Assembly: GCA_017416665.1 (NCBI GenBank)
Contig: JAFQBO010000332.1
Location: 1 to 7,520, forward strand
Direction of reading: 5' to 3'
From: Oscillospiraceae bacterium
Lineage (GTDB): Bacteria; Bacillota; Clostridia; Oscillospirales; Ruminococcaceae
Length of the DNA stretch: 7,520 bases
How positions within the stretch are numbered: position 1 is the stretch's first letter; each line of letters opens with the position of its first letter. The notes beneath the pieces are model-generated. The model was not told the origin of the DNA and made no database searches. It saw only the letters and a program-made list of their open reading frames with translations. A program made the translations under genes and the position numbers. Positions 1 through 7,365 of this stretch are shown here, piece by piece.

Positions 1-19
1 GCTCTGCCCCTCGACCCCG

Positions 20-86
20 CAAGCCTTTGAAAAGGCTTGACCGAAACTTTTAGTTTTGAAATACAAACTTTTTCGACAAACTAAAA
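20..86. repeat. Palindromic intergenic repeat, cut by the window's left edge
   Basis: Two nested inverted repeats are visible. The first is a 20-bp palindrome at 20-39 with 9-bp arms (CAAGCCTTT / AAAGGCTTG) around a central GA. The second has 9-bp arms, TTTTAGTTT at 48-56 and AAACTAAAA at 78-86. The stretch at 1-19 is GC-rich and unlike ordinary spacer; it looks like one arm of a further palindrome lying outside the window. I associate this kind of sequence with dispersed intergenic repeats in Ruminococcus-like genomes, which is recall and not a search result. No coding potential is credible here. It lies beyond the groEL terminator, so it is probably not transcribed with groEL. Confidence 0.5.
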
Positions 87-117
87 AATCCGTACTGCAA
101 ACAACAGTACGGATTTT
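83..117 (-). terminator. Rho-independent terminator of groES-groEL
   Basis: A perfect 13-bp stem (85-97 paired with 105-117) closes a 7-nt loop. Read on the minus strand, it is followed at once by six T residues (88 down to 83). It lies 39 bp past the groEL stop codon, which is the expected place for the end of the groESL transcript. The stem also has A/T flanks that could work weakly in the other direction, but no plus-strand gene feeds it within the window. Confidence 0.88.
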
Positions 118-155
118 GTATAATAAAATAATAAGAAGGATTGTAAAAAGCTTTA

Positions 156-1800
<1,645 letters not shown>

Positions 1801-1816
1801 TATTTATAATGTTTTA

Positions 1817-2156
<340 letters not shown>

Positions 2157-2161
2157 TTATT

Positions 2162-2189
2162 ATTTTACCAATTTTTTCAGAAAAATCAA
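2162..2189 (-). promoter_or_regulatory. Sigma-A-type promoter of groES-groEL
   Basis: On the minus strand: -35 TTGATT (2189-2184), a 16-nt spacer, -10 TAAAAT (2167-2162). The predicted start is near 2155, at the edge of the CIRCE repeat, so HrcA would block initiation. The -35 matches four of six consensus bases and the -10 five of six. Confidence 0.72.
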
Positions 2190-2308
2190 GCGTATTTTAT
2201 CACTGAACGGAAATTTTGTAGTATTGTACAAATATAAGAGATAATATTGGCTCGGATTGGATATATTCACAATAAAGGAGTGAGCATATTAATATGGAAT
2301 AATTAAAA

Positions 2309-2335
2309 TGTCAAAATTTGTCGAATGGTGTCGAA
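2309..2335 (+). promoter_or_regulatory. Three 10-bp-phased TGTCRAA repeats (Spo0A-box-like)
   Basis: TGTCAAA at 2309-2315, TGTCGAA at 2319-2325 and TGTCGAA at 2329-2335 form three head-to-tail units in exact 10-bp register. The last two are perfect matches to the 7-bp Spo0A box (TGTCGAA). One-helical-turn direct repeats are the known arrangement for a Spo0A effector-domain dimer, for example at abrB. The unit centres lie roughly 58, 68 and 78 bp upstream of the predicted start of the regulator-protease operon, a position suited to activation. OmpR-family regulators also bind 10-11-bp direct repeats, so autoregulation by the adjacent regulator is the main alternative. Confidence 0.6.
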
Positions 2336-2354
2336 ACAAAAGCGTCTCTTTTTA

Positions 2355-2383
2355 TTGACAATCATGTTGATATTTGATAAAAT
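2355..2383 (+). promoter_or_regulatory. Promoter of the response regulator-HtrA operon
   Basis: -35 TTGACA (2355-2360, perfect), a 17-nt spacer, and -10 TAAAAT (2378-2383, five of six) preceded by an extended TGA (2375-2377). The start should fall near 2390, leaving a leader of about 37-46 nt. This is the best sigma-A promoter in the window. Confidence 0.85.
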
Positions 2384-2426
2384 TAATATAACCTAAGAAA
2401 TATTATGGTAATAAAGCAGTAATCTG

Positions 2427-3116
2427 GTGAAAAAAGTGATCAATATTTTAATAGTGGATAACGACAAGTGGAGTAAAGACGAATTTAAACCACATCTTAA
2501 AAAAGAAGGCTACAATGTAATTTCTTCGGAAAATGGTAATGAGGCAATGATGAAATTCAAAGTCTTTAAACCTGAAATTGTGTTGCTGGACGTTGAACTT
2601 CCGGGAAAAGACGGATGGGAGATATGTCGTAAAATACGAAGGGAAAGCAAGACGCCTGTTATATTTATTACAAACAAGTCCGATATTTCCGATAAAATTT
2701 TAGGGTTTGAGCTTGGAGCAGACGATTATATTGTAAAGCCCTTTGATCCCAGAGAGGCTGTTGTAAGAATAAAAGCTGTATCAAGAAGAGCAGGAATAAA
2801 TAATTCTGAGCAGGTTGAACAACTGTATTTCGATAATATCAATATAAATCTTTCTGAATACAAGCTTATAATAAATGGTGAAAATACAGAAATTCCGCCG
2901 AAAGAACTTGAACTCCTTTACTTCATGGCGTCGCATCCTAACAGAGTCTATACACGGACTCAGCTTCTTGATGCTGTGTGGGGTACTGATTACTATGGTG
3001 ACGCAAGAACCATTGATGTACATATCAACAGAATAAGAGAAAAGCTTGAAGGTGTTTCAGACAGATGGAAAGTTAAAACCGTATGGGGAGTAGGATATAA
3101 ATTTGAAAGTGAATGA
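2427..3116 (+). CDS. OmpR/PhoB-family response regulator
   Basis: A 229-residue two-component response regulator, a cytosolic DNA-binding transcription factor. The receiver domain spans about residues 5-120: acidic pocket D11-N12-D13, phospho-acceptor D55 (LLDVELPGKDG), T82, then Y101 and K104 (DDYIVKPF). The winged-helix output domain spans about 130-227, with PPKELELL, RTIDVHINRIREKL and a final GVGYKFE. Asn12 replaces the second acidic metal ligand that is usual at this place. The start is uncertain: GTG at 2427 has little upstream, whereas GTG at 2436 (MINILIVDND) has GGTGA, complementary to the 16S rRNA end, 5 nt before it. The gene lies 4 bp before htrA and is almost surely co-transcribed. 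No kinase is adjacent, so its partner is unknown. The exact orthologue (for example WalR- or PhoP-like) cannot be settled here. Confidence 0.95.
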   Translation: MKKVINILIVDNDKWSKDEFKPHLKKEGYNVISSENGNEAMMKFKVFKPEIVLLDVELPGKDGWEICRKIRRESKTPVIFITNKSDISDKILGFELGADDYIVKPFDPREAVVRIKAVSRRAGINNSEQVEQLYFDNININLSEYKLIINGENTEIPPKELELLYFMASHPNRVYTRTQLLDAVWGTDYYGDARTIDVHINRIREKLEGVSDRWKVKTVWGVGYKFESE

Positions 3117-3120
3117 TGAA

Positions 3121-4500
3121 ATGAACGAACAGAATGAAAATTTAAACGAACTTTTACTGACTCCGGAAAATGCAAGGAAAATTCTTGAAGAAAAGGAATC
3201 AGAGGAACAAATACAAACAACAGAGACCACAGAAATAACAGAAAATACAGACAATATAACAGAACGTTTTTCAAGTATAGAAGATGATATATTTCGTAAT
3301 ATTGACAGTAACGGTTCAGCAGTAAAGAAGAAAAACAGCCGTTTTGTTGAGGTACTTCTTGTCGTACTTGCATGTATTACAACGCTTTCCATAACAGCGG
3401 CATCAGTTTACTGTATTGTTTCTGATATTTCCGAAAGTAACATTCATCAGATTGCCAATGGCAGACCTGATAATTTCATACTTAACGTATCAGGCAAACC
3501 TCACAACGTTGAAAATTTTGTTGACGAAAACGGCAGATATACTGTTGAAGGACTTGCTGATGTCGTAAGACCGCAGATTGTGGAGATATATACCTATACA
3601 GATAAAAATTCAGACGTTATAACAGGAAGTGGTTCAGGAATAGTTATTTCGGATAATGGTTATATCGTTACAAATACACATGTTCTTGATGGCATGGAAA
3701 AGCATATTGTAAAAACACATGATGGTAAAACATATGAAGCTCAGATAACAGGCAGAGATGCCAAAACGGACATTGCTGTAATAAAAATCGAGGCTGTCGG
3801 ACTTATACCTGCACAGTTTGGCAATTCAGATGAGGTGATACAGGGTGAGTCTGTTGTGGTTGTGGGAAATCCGGCAGGGCTTACAGGTTCAATTACAGAC
3901 GGCATTGTCTCAGGTCTTAACAGAAAAATCAAAACCGATACAACAGGTTTTGAAATGAACTGTATTCAGACAAATGCCGCAATTAGTCCGGGAAACTCTG
4001 GTGGTGCATTGGTTAATATGTACGGACAGGTTATCGGCATAACATCATCAAAGTATGCAACCACTACAACGGAAGGTCTTGGATTTGCAATTACAATAAA
4101 CGAAGCAAAGCCTATTATAGAAGAACTTATTTCACAGGGCTATGTCAGCGGACGAGTGAGGATAGGTATTACGTTCTATACAGCATATGCTGACTATATG
4201 AATGTTATGTTTAAGGAAGAATTCGGTTTTGATATTCCGAAAGAGCTTGAAAATACGCTTTGGATTGATGACATAAGCAAGGATTGTGACATTTCAAATA
4301 CAGAGCTTAAAAAGAATGATTTTATTGTTTCTGTTGATGGTGTAAAGGTAAGCGATTATGATACACTCGAGCAGGCTATAAGAGGTAAAAAAGGCGGAGA
4401 CACTGTAAAAGCAAAATGTGCAAGGGTTTCTGATGATGGCAAGGTAAGCTATTTTGATATAGAGTTTAGGCTTATGACGGATACATCAGGTGATTACTGA
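3121..4500 (+). CDS. Membrane-anchored HtrA/DegP-type serine protease
   Basis: A 459-residue S1C (trypsin-fold) protease that would degrade or process misfolded proteins on the outer face of the membrane. Order: an acidic, Thr/Glu-rich cytosolic tail (1-70), a basic KKKNSR stop, one membrane segment (about 76-100), a linker, the protease domain (about 140-335) and one C-terminal PDZ-like domain (about 345-450). The catalytic triad is complete: H187 (TNTHVL), D217 (KTDIAV) and S293 (GNSGGAL). GLGFAI follows as usual. The PDZ carboxylate-binding region is divergent, with an insertion around YADYMNVMFKEEFGFDIP, but LKKNDFIVSVDGVKV is recognisable. ATG at 3121 starts 4 bp after the regulator's stop, suggesting translational coupling. 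In-frame TTG at 3103 (AGGAT 6 nt before it) and GTG at 3109 would add 6 or 4 residues. I cannot assign it to HtrA, HtrB or HtrC (YycK). Confidence 0.96.
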   Translation: MNEQNENLNELLLTPENARKILEEKESEEQIQTTETTEITENTDNITERFSSIEDDIFRNIDSNGSAVKKKNSRFVEVLLVVLACITTLSITAASVYCIVSDISESNIHQIANGRPDNFILNVSGKPHNVENFVDENGRYTVEGLADVVRPQIVEIYTYTDKNSDVITGSGSGIVISDNGYIVTNTHVLDGMEKHIVKTHDGKTYEAQITGRDAKTDIAVIKIEAVGLIPAQFGNSDEVIQGESVVVVGNPAGLTGSITDGIVSGLNRKIKTDTTGFEMNCIQTNAAISPGNSGGALVNMYGQVIGITSSKYATTTTEGLGFAITINEAKPIIEELISQGYVSGRVRIGITFYTAYADYMNVMFKEEFGFDIPKELENTLWIDDISKDCDISNTELKKNDFIVSVDGVKVSDYDTLEQAIRGKKGGDTVKAKCARVSDDGKVSYFDIEFRLMTDTSGDY

Positions 4501-4550
4501 TAAAAAGGGTGAGAAAAAGATTGTCCTCAGACTGTAGAAAACCTAAAAAT

Positions 4551-4576
4551 AGTGGGCGACCAGTGGGTCGCCCGCT
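4551..4576. repeat. GGGCGACC hairpin repeat (single unit)
   Basis: An 11-bp stem (4551-4561 with 4566-4576, including one G-T pair) with a 4-nt loop. Its core GGGCGACC / GGTCGCCC is the same as the left hairpin of the element at 7450-7520, so it is a dispersed repeat unit in this genome. It lies 50 bp after the htrA stop but has no following T-run, so it is not a classical terminator. It may still protect the htrA mRNA 3' end. Confidence 0.7.
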
Positions 4577-4606
4577 ATCATAAAATGAACTTTTTTGCAA
4601 AACTCA

Positions 4607-4629
4607 GGGCGATTTTTTGATCGTCCTTT
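4607..4629 (+). terminator. Possible weak terminator of the regulator-htrA operon
   Basis: A 7-bp stem (4607-4613 with 4620-4626, one G-T pair, so stable only as plus-strand RNA) with a 6-nt loop, followed by TTTCAGTTTTATTATT. The T-run is interrupted. It is a candidate only; the stronger bidirectional terminator at 4879-4915 may do the job. Confidence 0.3.
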
Positions 4630-4640
4630 CAGTTTTATTA

Positions 4641-4720
4641 TTAAGGCAATACCGCACAAAGAAAGTTATTCTGTCTTTATCAGAAAAGATTCCAGCCGAA
4701 GGCGTGATTTAGCGGTACAT
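4641..4720. repeat. Possible remnant of a small palindromic element
   Basis: This stretch begins with AAGGCAATACCGC and carries the inverted hexamer TACCGC (4650-4655) / GCGGTA (4712-4717). An internal AGCCGAAGGCG could fold. Its base composition differs from the surrounding AT-rich spacer. I have the impression of similar element ends in ruminococcal genomes but cannot confirm it. No transposase is encoded. Confidence 0.3.
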
Positions 4721-4782
4721 ATCTAAAAACTGCCGTAGAATATTTTGTAGCAGTTATGCTCTGAATTTTTTCTTTTTTGATT

Positions 4783-4818
4783 AAACTTTTTTCTATTTCG
4801 AAGAAAAGAAAAAAGTTT
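4783..4818. repeat. Perfect 12-bp inverted repeat, A/T-rich
   Basis: Arms 4783-4794 (AAACTTTTTTCT) and 4807-4818 (AGAAAAAAGTTT) are perfect complements with a 12-nt loop. It lies 13 bp from the next inverted repeat. It has no clear terminator role, and it is probably part of a compound intergenic repeat. Confidence 0.6.
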
Positions 4819-4831
4819 ATGCATTCTTTTG

Positions 4832-4861
4832 GTACTTTTCTTGTGCAAGCAAGAAAAGTAC
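4832..4861. repeat. Perfect 12-bp inverted repeat with short loop
   Basis: Arms 4832-4843 (GTACTTTTCTTG) and 4850-4861 (CAAGAAAAGTAC) are perfect complements around a 6-nt loop. The hairpin would be stable on either strand. It lies just beyond the gap terminator and is not needed for it. Confidence 0.65.
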
Positions 4862-4878
4862 AGAAATTAAAGACCAAC

Positions 4879-4915
4879 AAAAAAACCGACAGCAAAAGCC
4901 GTCGGTTTTTGTTTA
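4879..4915. terminator. Bidirectional terminator between gap and the htrA operon
   Basis: A 10-bp stem (4881-4890 with 4901-4910) is extended by an inner GC/GC pair after one mismatch and capped by AAAA. On the minus strand seven T residues follow the stem (4885 down to 4879), ending gap 13 bp after its stop codon. On the plus strand a shorter T-rich tail (TTTTTGTTTA) could stop readthrough from the htrA side. The convergent gene order fits a shared terminator. Confidence 0.88.
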
Positions 4916-4927
4916 TATGGTTTTTTA

Positions 4928-5965
4928 TTAGCCAAGTTCAGCGAAGTACTTGATTGTTCTAACCATCTGTGATGTGTATGAGTTTTCGTTGTCGTACCAT
5001 GAAACAACCTGAACTTCATAAAGATCATCAGCAACCTTTGATACCATTGTCTGTGTAGCATCAAAGAGTGAACCGTACTTCATACCGATAACGTCTGATG
5101 AAACGATGTCATCTTCGTTGTAGCCGAAGCTGTCTGAAGCAGCAGCCTTCATAGCAGCGTTGATACCGTCAACAGTTACGTCTGTACCCTTAACAACAGC
5201 TGTAAGGATTGTTGTTGAACCTGTTGGAACAGGAACTCTCTGTGCAGAACCGATGAGCTTGCCGTTGAGTTCAGGAATTACAAGACCGATAGCCTTAGCA
5301 GCACCTGTTGAGTTAGGAACGATGTTAGCAGCACCAGCTCTTGCTCTTCTCTTGTCACCCTTTCTGTGTGGACCGTCAAGAATCATCTGGTCACCAGTGT
5401 AAGCGTGAATTGTGCTCATGATACCGCTCTGGATTTCTGCATACTTGTTAAGTGTGTCAGCCATAGGAGCGAGGCAGTTTGTTGTGCATGAAGCAGCTGA
5501 GATGATCTTATCATCAGCTGTAAGAGTGTTTTCGTTTACGCTGAAAACGATTGTCTTGAGGTCATTGCCTGCCGGAGCAGAAATAACAACCTTCTTAGCA
5601 CCTGCATCGATGTGAGCCTGTGACTTTTCCTTTGAGCAGTAGAAACCTGTGCATTCGAGAACTACGTCAACGCCGATTTCGCCCCATGGGAGTTCCTTAG
5701 CGTCTGCCTTAGCGTAGATCTTGAGTTCCTTACCGTCTACTGTGATTGTACCAGCTTCGTCGTTAGCTTCAACTGTGTGAAGGTTTTCGCCGATTCTGCC
5801 GCAGTAGCCACCCTGAGCTGTATCATACTTGAGAAGCTGAGCGAGCATTGAAGGCTTTGTAAGGTCGTTGATAGCAACTACCTCATAACCTTCAGCACCA
5901 AACATCTGTCTGAATGCGAGACGGCCGATACGACCAAAACCATTAATAGCAACTTTTACTGACAT
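4928..5965 (-). CDS. gap: Glyceraldehyde-3-phosphate dehydrogenase, phosphorylating, NAD-type
   Basis: Catalyses oxidation and phosphorylation of glyceraldehyde 3-phosphate to 1,3-bisphosphoglycerate with NAD, in cytosolic glycolysis, normally as a homotetramer. The protein is 345 residues. Visible motifs: the Rossmann dinucleotide motif NGFGRIGR (8-15); NDL with D34, the residue favouring NAD over NADP; the active-site [12 protein letters not shown] with nucleophile C160; and the partner histidine H187 in [10 protein letters not shown]. The substrate loops [34 protein letters not shown] and the C-terminal [12 protein letters not shown] are intact. ATG at 5965 has AGGAGGT 8 nt upstream. It appears monocistronic, with its own promoter and terminator; pgk and tpi do not follow. 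The richer, biased codon use suits high expression. Confidence 0.98.
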   Translation of the reverse strand: MSVKVAINGFGRIGRLAFRQMFGAEGYEVVAINDLTKPSMLAQLLKYDTAQGGYCGRIGENLHTVEANDEAGTITVDGKELKIYAKADAKELPWGEIGVDVVLECTGFYCSKEKSQAHIDAGAKKVVISAPAGNDLKTIVFSVNENTLTADDKIISAASCTTNCLAPMADTLNKYAEIQSGIMSTIHAYTGDQMILDGPHRKGDKRRARAGAANIVPNSTGAAKAIGLVIPELNGKLIGSAQRVPVPTGSTTILTAVVKGTDVTVDGINAAMKAAASDSFGYNEDDIVSSDVIGMKYGSLFDATQTMVSKVADDLYEVQVVSWYDNENSYTSQMVRTIKYFAELG

Positions 5966-5996
5966 TGGAAATTACCTCCTAAATTTTTATATACTT

Positions 5997-6025
5997 ATTG
6001 TACACCAAAACCGCAAAAATTTCAA
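5997..6025 (-). promoter_or_regulatory. Sigma-A-type promoter of gap
   Basis: On the minus strand: -35 TTGAAA (6025-6020), a 17-nt spacer, -10 TACAAT (6002-5997). Each hexamer matches five of six consensus bases. The start is predicted near 5990, giving a leader of about 25 nt that carries the AGGAGG site. No attenuator or CggR-type site is evident between promoter and gene. Confidence 0.82.
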
Positions 6026-6102
6026 GTATTCTGATAAAAAAATAACCACAATTTTCACATAATGTAAAATAAAGTATAAAAACCGACCTTTTACTATATG
6101 TG

Positions 6103-6123
6103 GTTTGTGTGTTTTGCACAAAC
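6103..6123. promoter_or_regulatory. Inverted repeat in the divergent gap/pseudokinase promoter region
   Basis: GTTTGTG (6103-6109) and CACAAAC (6117-6123) are perfect 7-bp arms around 7 nt. It resembles a Rex-type redox operator (TTGTG...CACAA), but the spacing is one base shorter than the usual 8, so identity is doubtful. It lies between the divergent promoters and could serve either gene. Confidence 0.3.
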
Positions 6124-6145
6124 TGATTAAAAAATTATTTTTCCC

Positions 6146-6174
6146 TTTACTTATCATAAAAAATTTTGTATAAT
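6146..6174 (+). promoter_or_regulatory. Promoter of the pseudokinase-like gene
   Basis: -35 TTTACT (6146-6151, four of six), a 17-nt spacer, -10 TATAAT (6169-6174, perfect). The predicted start is near 6181, giving a leader of about 80 nt that contains the palindrome at 6189-6212. Confidence 0.7.
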
Positions 6175-6188
6175 AAAATTACTACAAA

Positions 6189-6212
6189 ATGATGTGTTTT
6201 AAAACAAATCAT
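6189..6212. promoter_or_regulatory. 24-bp near-perfect palindrome, putative operator
   Basis: ATGATGTGTTTT (6189-6200) is followed directly by AAAACAAATCAT (6201-6212); 11 of 12 positions pair, with a single G/A mismatch. With no loop it suits a dimeric DNA-binding protein better than an RNA hairpin. It starts about 8 bp after the predicted transcription start, a classical repressor position. A shorter TGACA-N5-TGTCA repeat follows at 6212-6226. The binding protein is unknown. Confidence 0.5.
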
Positions 6213-6250
6213 GACACAAACTGTCAATAAGGTATATTTTTATGAACAGG

Positions 6251-6256
6251 AAGGAG
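6251..6256 (+). promoter_or_regulatory. Ribosome binding site that fixes the start at 6264
   Basis: AAGGAG ends 1 nt before an ATG at 6258 but 7 nt before a second in-frame ATG at 6264. Only the second has workable spacing, so the protein starts MDNLKS and not MIMDNLKS. Confidence 0.85.
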
Positions 6257-6263
6257 AATGATT

Positions 6264-7331
6264 ATGGATAATCTTAAATCAGTTTTTGCGTATTCATCAG
6301 ACAATGTTATTATTACCAATTATGATTTTGATATTCTGTGGTTTAACAGAGCTGATGAGATTTTTTCATGCTGCGGTCAGAACTGTTCAATGCTTTTTCC
6401 GAATGAAAAGAAGATACTTTCAAGTGGAAAATATTATGTTCATCATTGTGGGCTTATTTATGAATGTAATGTTATAAATTATCCTGAAGTGGAAAACGGA
6501 GTTTATGTTATTTCGTCAGATGGCAGGGACGTCATGTATTCGTATGCCTCGAGATGTGGTGTAAGGGAAGTACTTATAAATCAGTCCGGAGCGATAAGAA
6601 ATGCGGTTTCAGGGATATGCGTTTCAACGGACAAACTGAAAAAAATGCTGATTCAGAATGAAAATACTGACGAGCTTAAATATATTGACATAGCTGTCGG
6701 AAACTGCTGTAAGCTTCTCAATGCGACAAATGGGGTGTTGGAACTCATCAATTACTCAGATAACAATATCGAAATAAGTACAATTGATTTTTCGGAATAT
6801 CTTAAAGAATTTGTTTTTATTTCGTCAGATGTTCTCGGAAGTAAATTTACAGTTGAGTCAGATATAGAAAAAGAGCTTTATATAGATACGGATTGTGACA
6901 GACTTGAAATGTTTCTTATGTCGCTTGTTGTTCTTGTAAATGACGCCAATCCTGAAAACAATATAATAAATATTACTGCTGAAAGAAAAAGCATTGAAAA
7001 CGACAATTTTTGTGTATCACTTACTGTTTCGGCAGATCAATGCGGTACGGATATTTCCGAAAGCAGATTTTCAAGATTTGTAAAGCTTTACAACGGAGAT
7101 GAATATAGCAATGAATTGTTTATTATAAACCGTTTCTGCAAAACCTTCGGTGCAACACTCTATATCTCAGGAACAACAGGAAAACCGAGAACTTTTAATA
7201 TAAAAATTCCTTGGGTTGATGGAACGGACGCAAAATTAGAATTCAAAACCAAAACTAAAAAGGATTCGTATAGTGGCGAGAATGATATTAATTCAAAATA
7301 TCGTGTAATGTATTCTGATATGATATATTAA
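6264..7331 (+). CDS. Degenerate PAS-histidine-kinase-like protein (probable pseudokinase)
   Basis: A 355-residue soluble protein of no family I can name; no signal peptide or membrane segment is visible. Residues 8-90 look like a PAS fold (SDNVIITNYDFDILWFN). Residues 100-165 resemble a kinase dimerisation helix pair (NQSGAIRNAVSGI, then YIDIAVGNCCKLLNATNGVLELI), but the phospho-accepting histidine is absent; the only histidines in the whole protein are H60 and H61. Residues 170-317 resemble a HATPase domain: DCDRLEMFLMSLVVLVNDAN in the N-box place, a broken DQCGTDIS for DxGxGI, no GxGLG lid, and a typical ending FCKTFGATLYISGTTGKPRTFNIKIP. Thirteen cysteines are present, including C36, C37, C41, C62 and C68. 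A polar tail follows (318-355). It stands alone, divergent from gap. The role may be signal sensing or kinase/regulator scaffolding, which is inference; the gene is intact. Confidence 0.75.
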   Translation: MDNLKSVFAYSSDNVIITNYDFDILWFNRADEIFSCCGQNCSMLFPNEKKILSSGKYYVHHCGLIYECNVINYPEVENGVYVISSDGRDVMYSYASRCGVREVLINQSGAIRNAVSGICVSTDKLKKMLIQNENTDELKYIDIAVGNCCKLLNATNGVLELINYSDNNIEISTIDFSEYLKEFVFISSDVLGSKFTVESDIEKELYIDTDCDRLEMFLMSLVVLVNDANPENNIINITAERKSIENDNFCVSLTVSADQCGTDISESRFSRFVKLYNGDEYSNELFIINRFCKTFGATLYISGTTGKPRTFNIKIPWVDGTDAKLEFKTKTKKDSYSGENDINSKYRVMYSDMIY

Positions 7332-7365
7332 AAAACCGTTAGTAAAGATAAATTTTTATTTGTCG

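Larger units (their letters stand above)
4501..4927. other. Gene-free, repeat-rich spacer between htrA and gap
   Basis: No credible gene lies here. The only open frame of note (minus strand, about 70 codons across 4680-4895) has no ribosome site, runs through inverted repeats and encodes low-complexity Phe/Leu/Lys sequence. The stretch holds a GC-rich hairpin (4551-4576), a weaker hairpin (4607-4626), a possible decayed small element starting near 4641, two 12-bp perfect inverted repeats (4783-4818 and 4832-4861) and a shared terminator (4879-4915). Such density suggests repeated insertion of small palindromic elements between the convergent transcripts of htrA and gap. Confidence 0.7.

Noticed and set aside
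2274..2306. AAAGGAG followed by very short frames
   Set aside because: The strong ribosome-site-like sequence leads only to frames of two to eight codons; likely chance in a purine-rich stretch.
2308..2358. 16-codon ATG frame (MSKFVEWCRNKSVSFY) over the phased boxes
   Set aside because: No ribosome site at useful distance, and it lies upstream of the predicted promoter, so it would not be on the operon's mRNA.
2993..3392. Minus-strand frames of 111 and 126 codons across the regulator/htrA junction
   Set aside because: They are shadows opposite two well-supported genes, Ser/Phe-rich, and without start signals.
4680..4895. Minus-strand open frame of 71 codons in the htrA-gap spacer
   Set aside because: It runs through two inverted repeats, has no ribosome site and encodes low-complexity hydrophobic/lysine sequence; not a credible gene.
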